From: CAYZUC01 sp964481705
GTDB taxonomy: Bacteria; Bacillota; Clostridia; Lachnospirales; Lachnospiraceae
Direction of reading: 5' to 3'
NCBI GenBank assembly: GCA_964481705.1
Contig: CAYZUC010000014.1
Span: 1-43,730, forward strand
DNA: 43,730 nt
Below, in pieces: positions 41,817-43,730 of the stretch. The notes below the pieces were generated by a model. That model saw nothing but the letters and a program-made list of their open reading frames with translations. It was not told the origin of the DNA and ran no database searches. A program made the position numbers and the translations under genes. Position 1 is the first letter of the stretch; the number at the start of each line of letters is the position of its first letter.

Positions 41817-43349
41817 ATGGCGGATACAGGAAAACGACCTGTTAACGAATACAAAGAGAACATTTTCCAGTGGGTGATTCCTACTGCGCTTCTTTTGGTG
41901 TATTTAATTATTACACTGGTGAATTACTCTTCCTCTATGGAAGAGAAGAGCCGTGCTACGATTGAGACGAGTTTGTCCAGAGTCACATCAGATCTTCGTA
42001 ACGCGCTCAATAAGGATATATCGAATGCATCGCAGATTGCTGAGACAACGGGAGTTATGCTATCTAATCAGCCTGACGTTCTGTCAAAGGACTCTCTTGA
42101 TTTATTGACGAGAGCAATGCATACCGGAGAGGCCAGAAGGGCATTCGTAGCCAAAACCTCCGGTGATGCGGCAGATACAGATGGAACGCGTTACTTTATT
42201 GGAGATGAATCCTATTTTGTGACGACGCTTACGAATACCTGCTCTTTATCCAAGATTTTTCAAGGCATGGATGGAGAATTTCGTATGATAGTGACTGCAC
42301 CTATCACAAGTGGCAGTGAGATAAGCGGTATTGTTGGATTGGAATACAATCTTTCGAATTTCCAATCACTTCCCAGATCCGGGGAGCAGGACGGCAAAAC
42401 AAAGCACATCCTGGTTCAGAAGGATGGCACGATTATGAGTACCATCGGTATCAAGGAGGACTATAAGGGAGAGAATATCATTGAGATGGTAGAGAATTCC
42501 GATAAGTCGTCGGTTGATGTGCAGAAGAGACTGAATCTTAATATGAACAATGGTAAGAGCGGTGTCGTAGATTGTAAGATTTTTGACGAGGAGAGAACAC
42601 TTGCTTACCAGTCCGTTGGTTTAAACGGAATGTATGTAATTGATGTTTTCTCGGAAGAATTTGTTAATATGAATATTCGTAAAGAGTATACCAGTACAAG
42701 AAATGTATGCAGACAGATTGTAATTGCCATGGCATTATTCTTTACCATGATTCTCTCCATTAATTTGATTAATCGTGCTGTCTATGCAAAACAGAGCAAA
42801 GAGCTGAAGAATCGTGCGGAGACGGATTTGCTTACCGGTCTGTTAAATAAGATTTCGACAGAGAAGCATATTCAGGAGTATCTGGAGAACGAAGGTCATG
42901 ATAAGGAGGGAATGCTGTTTGTCCTGGATGTCGACAATTTCAAGAGGATCAACGATACCATGGGTCATGCCTTTGGTGATGAAGTACTTCGGACATTAGG
43001 ACAGAAGATTAAGAGTGAATTTCGTCTTTCTGATATAGTAGGCAGAATTGGTGGAGATGAATTCCTGGTATATCTTAAGAACATTTCCGATGATGAGACA
43101 AGGATGAGAGAAGCAAAGAGAGTCACTGATTTCTTTAAGGTTTTCAAAGCTGGTGAGTATGTAAAATGCTCCGCTACTGCCAGTATCGGAGTTGCCTGCT
43201 ATCCGGCGGATGGACAGAGCTTTGAGGAGCTCTATCATTCAGCAGATAAGGCGGTATATAAGGCAAAGGAACTTGGCAAAAATCAGCTTGTATTTTATGG
43301 TTCATTAGATGCGGAAGATAAGAAAGACGGGGATGTTACCATTAGTTAA
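41817..43349 (+). CDS. Membrane-bound diguanylate cyclase (GGDEF) with extracytoplasmic sensor
   Basis: A 510-residue protein. A membrane helix near residues 18-38, a sensor domain of about 250 residues (PAS/CACHE-like) and a second helix near 298-320 are followed by a GGDEF domain (about 340-500). The active site IGGDEF is at 411-416, with a magnesium-site Asp in VLDVDNFKRIND. The inhibitory I-site RxxD is present as RLSD (403-406), five residues before GGDEF, so product inhibition is expected. It makes cyclic-di-GMP from GTP. ATG 41817 follows GGGGGA at 41803-41808. Its GGDEF activity pairs with the HD-GYP protein of this window. Confidence 0.93.
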   Translation: MADTGKRPVNEYKENIFQWVIPTALLLVYLIITLVNYSSSMEEKSRATIETSLSRVTSDLRNALNKDISNASQIAETTGVMLSNQPDVLSKDSLDLLTRAMHTGEARRAFVAKTSGDAADTDGTRYFIGDESYFVTTLTNTCSLSKIFQGMDGEFRMIVTAPITSGSEISGIVGLEYNLSNFQSLPRSGEQDGKTKHILVQKDGTIMSTIGIKEDYKGENIIEMVENSDKSSVDVQKRLNLNMNNGKSGVVDCKIFDEERTLAYQSVGLNGMYVIDVFSEEFVNMNIRKEYTSTRNVCRQIVIAMALFFTMILSINLINRAVYAKQSKELKNRAETDLLTGLLNKISTEKHIQEYLENEGHDKEGMLFVLDVDNFKRINDTMGHAFGDEVLRTLGQKIKSEFRLSDIVGRIGGDEFLVYLKNISDDETRMREAKRVTDFFKVFKAGEYVKCSATASIGVACYPADGQSFEELYHSADKAVYKAKELGKNQLVFYGSLDAEDKKDGDVTIS

Positions 43350-43412
43350 TTTGTATAGTATATTCTAAAATATTTGTTTAATAGTGGTATGGAAAAAGAA
43401 AAATCGTTTTGC

Positions 43413-43418
43413 TATACT
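43413..43418 (+). promoter_or_regulatory. -10 box of the ABC ATPase gene
   Basis: TATACT at 43413-43418, with a weak TGGAAA at 43390-43395 (17-bp spacing). It lies 57 bp before the start codon. Confidence 0.5.
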
Positions 43419-43474
43419 GTGCTCATGTGAGACATATTCTATAAGTGCAAACACAAATTAGGAGGAATTGAAAA

Positions 43475-43730
43475 ATGGCAAGTTTATCTTTAAAGAACAT
43501 TTGCAAAGTTTATCCAAATGGATTTGAAGCAGTTAAGGATTTCAATCTTGAGATCGAAGATCGTGAGTTCATCATCTTCGTAGGACCTTCAGGATGTGGT
43601 AAATCTACTACACTTCGTATGATCGCTGGTCTGGAAGAGATTTCATCCGGTGAATTAAGAATTGGTGATAAGGTAGTTAATGATGTAGAGCCTAAGGACA
43701 GAGATATCGCAATGGTATTCCAGAACTACG
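43475..43730 (+). CDS. ABC transporter ATP-binding protein, MsmK/UgpC type (cut by window end)
   Basis: The first 85 codons are visible. Walker A is GPSGCGKST near residues 38-46, followed by TLRMIAGLEEISSGE, and the Q-loop MVFQNY is at the end of the window. The N-terminal MASLSLKNICKVYPNG is typical of the shared ATPase that energises several carbohydrate ABC importers in Firmicutes (MsmK, UgpC, MalK-like). ATG 43475 follows AGGAGG at 43460-43465. The regulatory C-terminal part and the signature are beyond the window. The YesL-like gene and GGDEF gene upstream are on the same strand. Confidence 0.93.
   Translation, partial: MASLSLKNICKVYPNGFEAVKDFNLEIEDREFIIFVGPSGCGKSTTLRMIAGLEEISSGELRIGDKVVNDVEPKDRDIAMVFQNY

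Overview
The window looks like a chromosomal segment of a Gram-positive anaerobe of the Clostridia, most likely family Lachnospiraceae (the Roseburia/Agathobacter/Butyrivibrio neighbourhood). This is inferred from AGGAGG-type ribosome binding sites before almost every gene, moderately low G+C, and the gene content: FeoA/FeoB with a FeoB-associated Cys-rich protein, a DUF1002 protein, a YesL-type membrane protein, an MsmK/UgpC-type ABC ATPase, and a large secreted papain-like protease with Ig-like repeats. No rRNA, tRNA, CRISPR array, integrase or transposase gene was seen.

Bases 150-8706 are a defence block. A Septu pair (PtuA ATPase and PtuB HNH nuclease) is followed 55 bp later by a complete Wadjet operon jetABCD (SMC-like plasmid surveillance and cleavage). 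Two more candidate defence modules lie further on, between metabolic genes. At 12750-14435 an ABC-type AAA ATPase is paired with a small TOPRIM-like protein, directly upstream of manA. At 19138-20288 an Abi_2 (AbiF/AbiD-like) protein with an Rx4H HEPN-type motif is flanked on both sides by 83-nt copies of one structured RNA, each ending in its own terminator. That last arrangement is the most interesting object in the window: it resembles a toxin with an RNA antitoxin.

The remainder is housekeeping, metabolism and signalling. 8869-12606 encodes a secreted C1A protease with Ig-like repeats. 14447-19061 holds mannose-6-phosphate isomerase, two small proteins, UDP-galactopyranose mutase, a small membrane protein and a MATE exporter. 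20463-22914 is the ferrous-iron uptake operon feoA-feoB-Cys-rich protein, behind a consensus promoter with a palindromic operator candidate. 22994-27036 holds endonuclease IV, a GlgX-type glycogen debranching enzyme and a D-lactate dehydrogenase with an unusual Cys-rich tail. On the minus strand follow a TcdA-type tRNA dehydratase and a membrane-anchored DUF885 protein. Plus-strand genes then encode methionyl-tRNA synthetase, an alpha/beta hydrolase and a DUF1002 secreted protein.

From 34000 to 34436 there is no convincing gene. This stretch has two direct copies of a G-rich repeat on one side and two inverted copies on the other, like a miniature mobile element. After it come a GNAT acetyltransferase, an OmpR-family response regulator with its histidine kinase, an HD-GYP protein, xylulokinase (minus strand, with a LacI-type operator candidate), a YesL-like membrane protein, a GGDEF diguanylate cyclase with an intact I-site, and the 5' end of a sugar ABC transporter ATPase that runs off the window.
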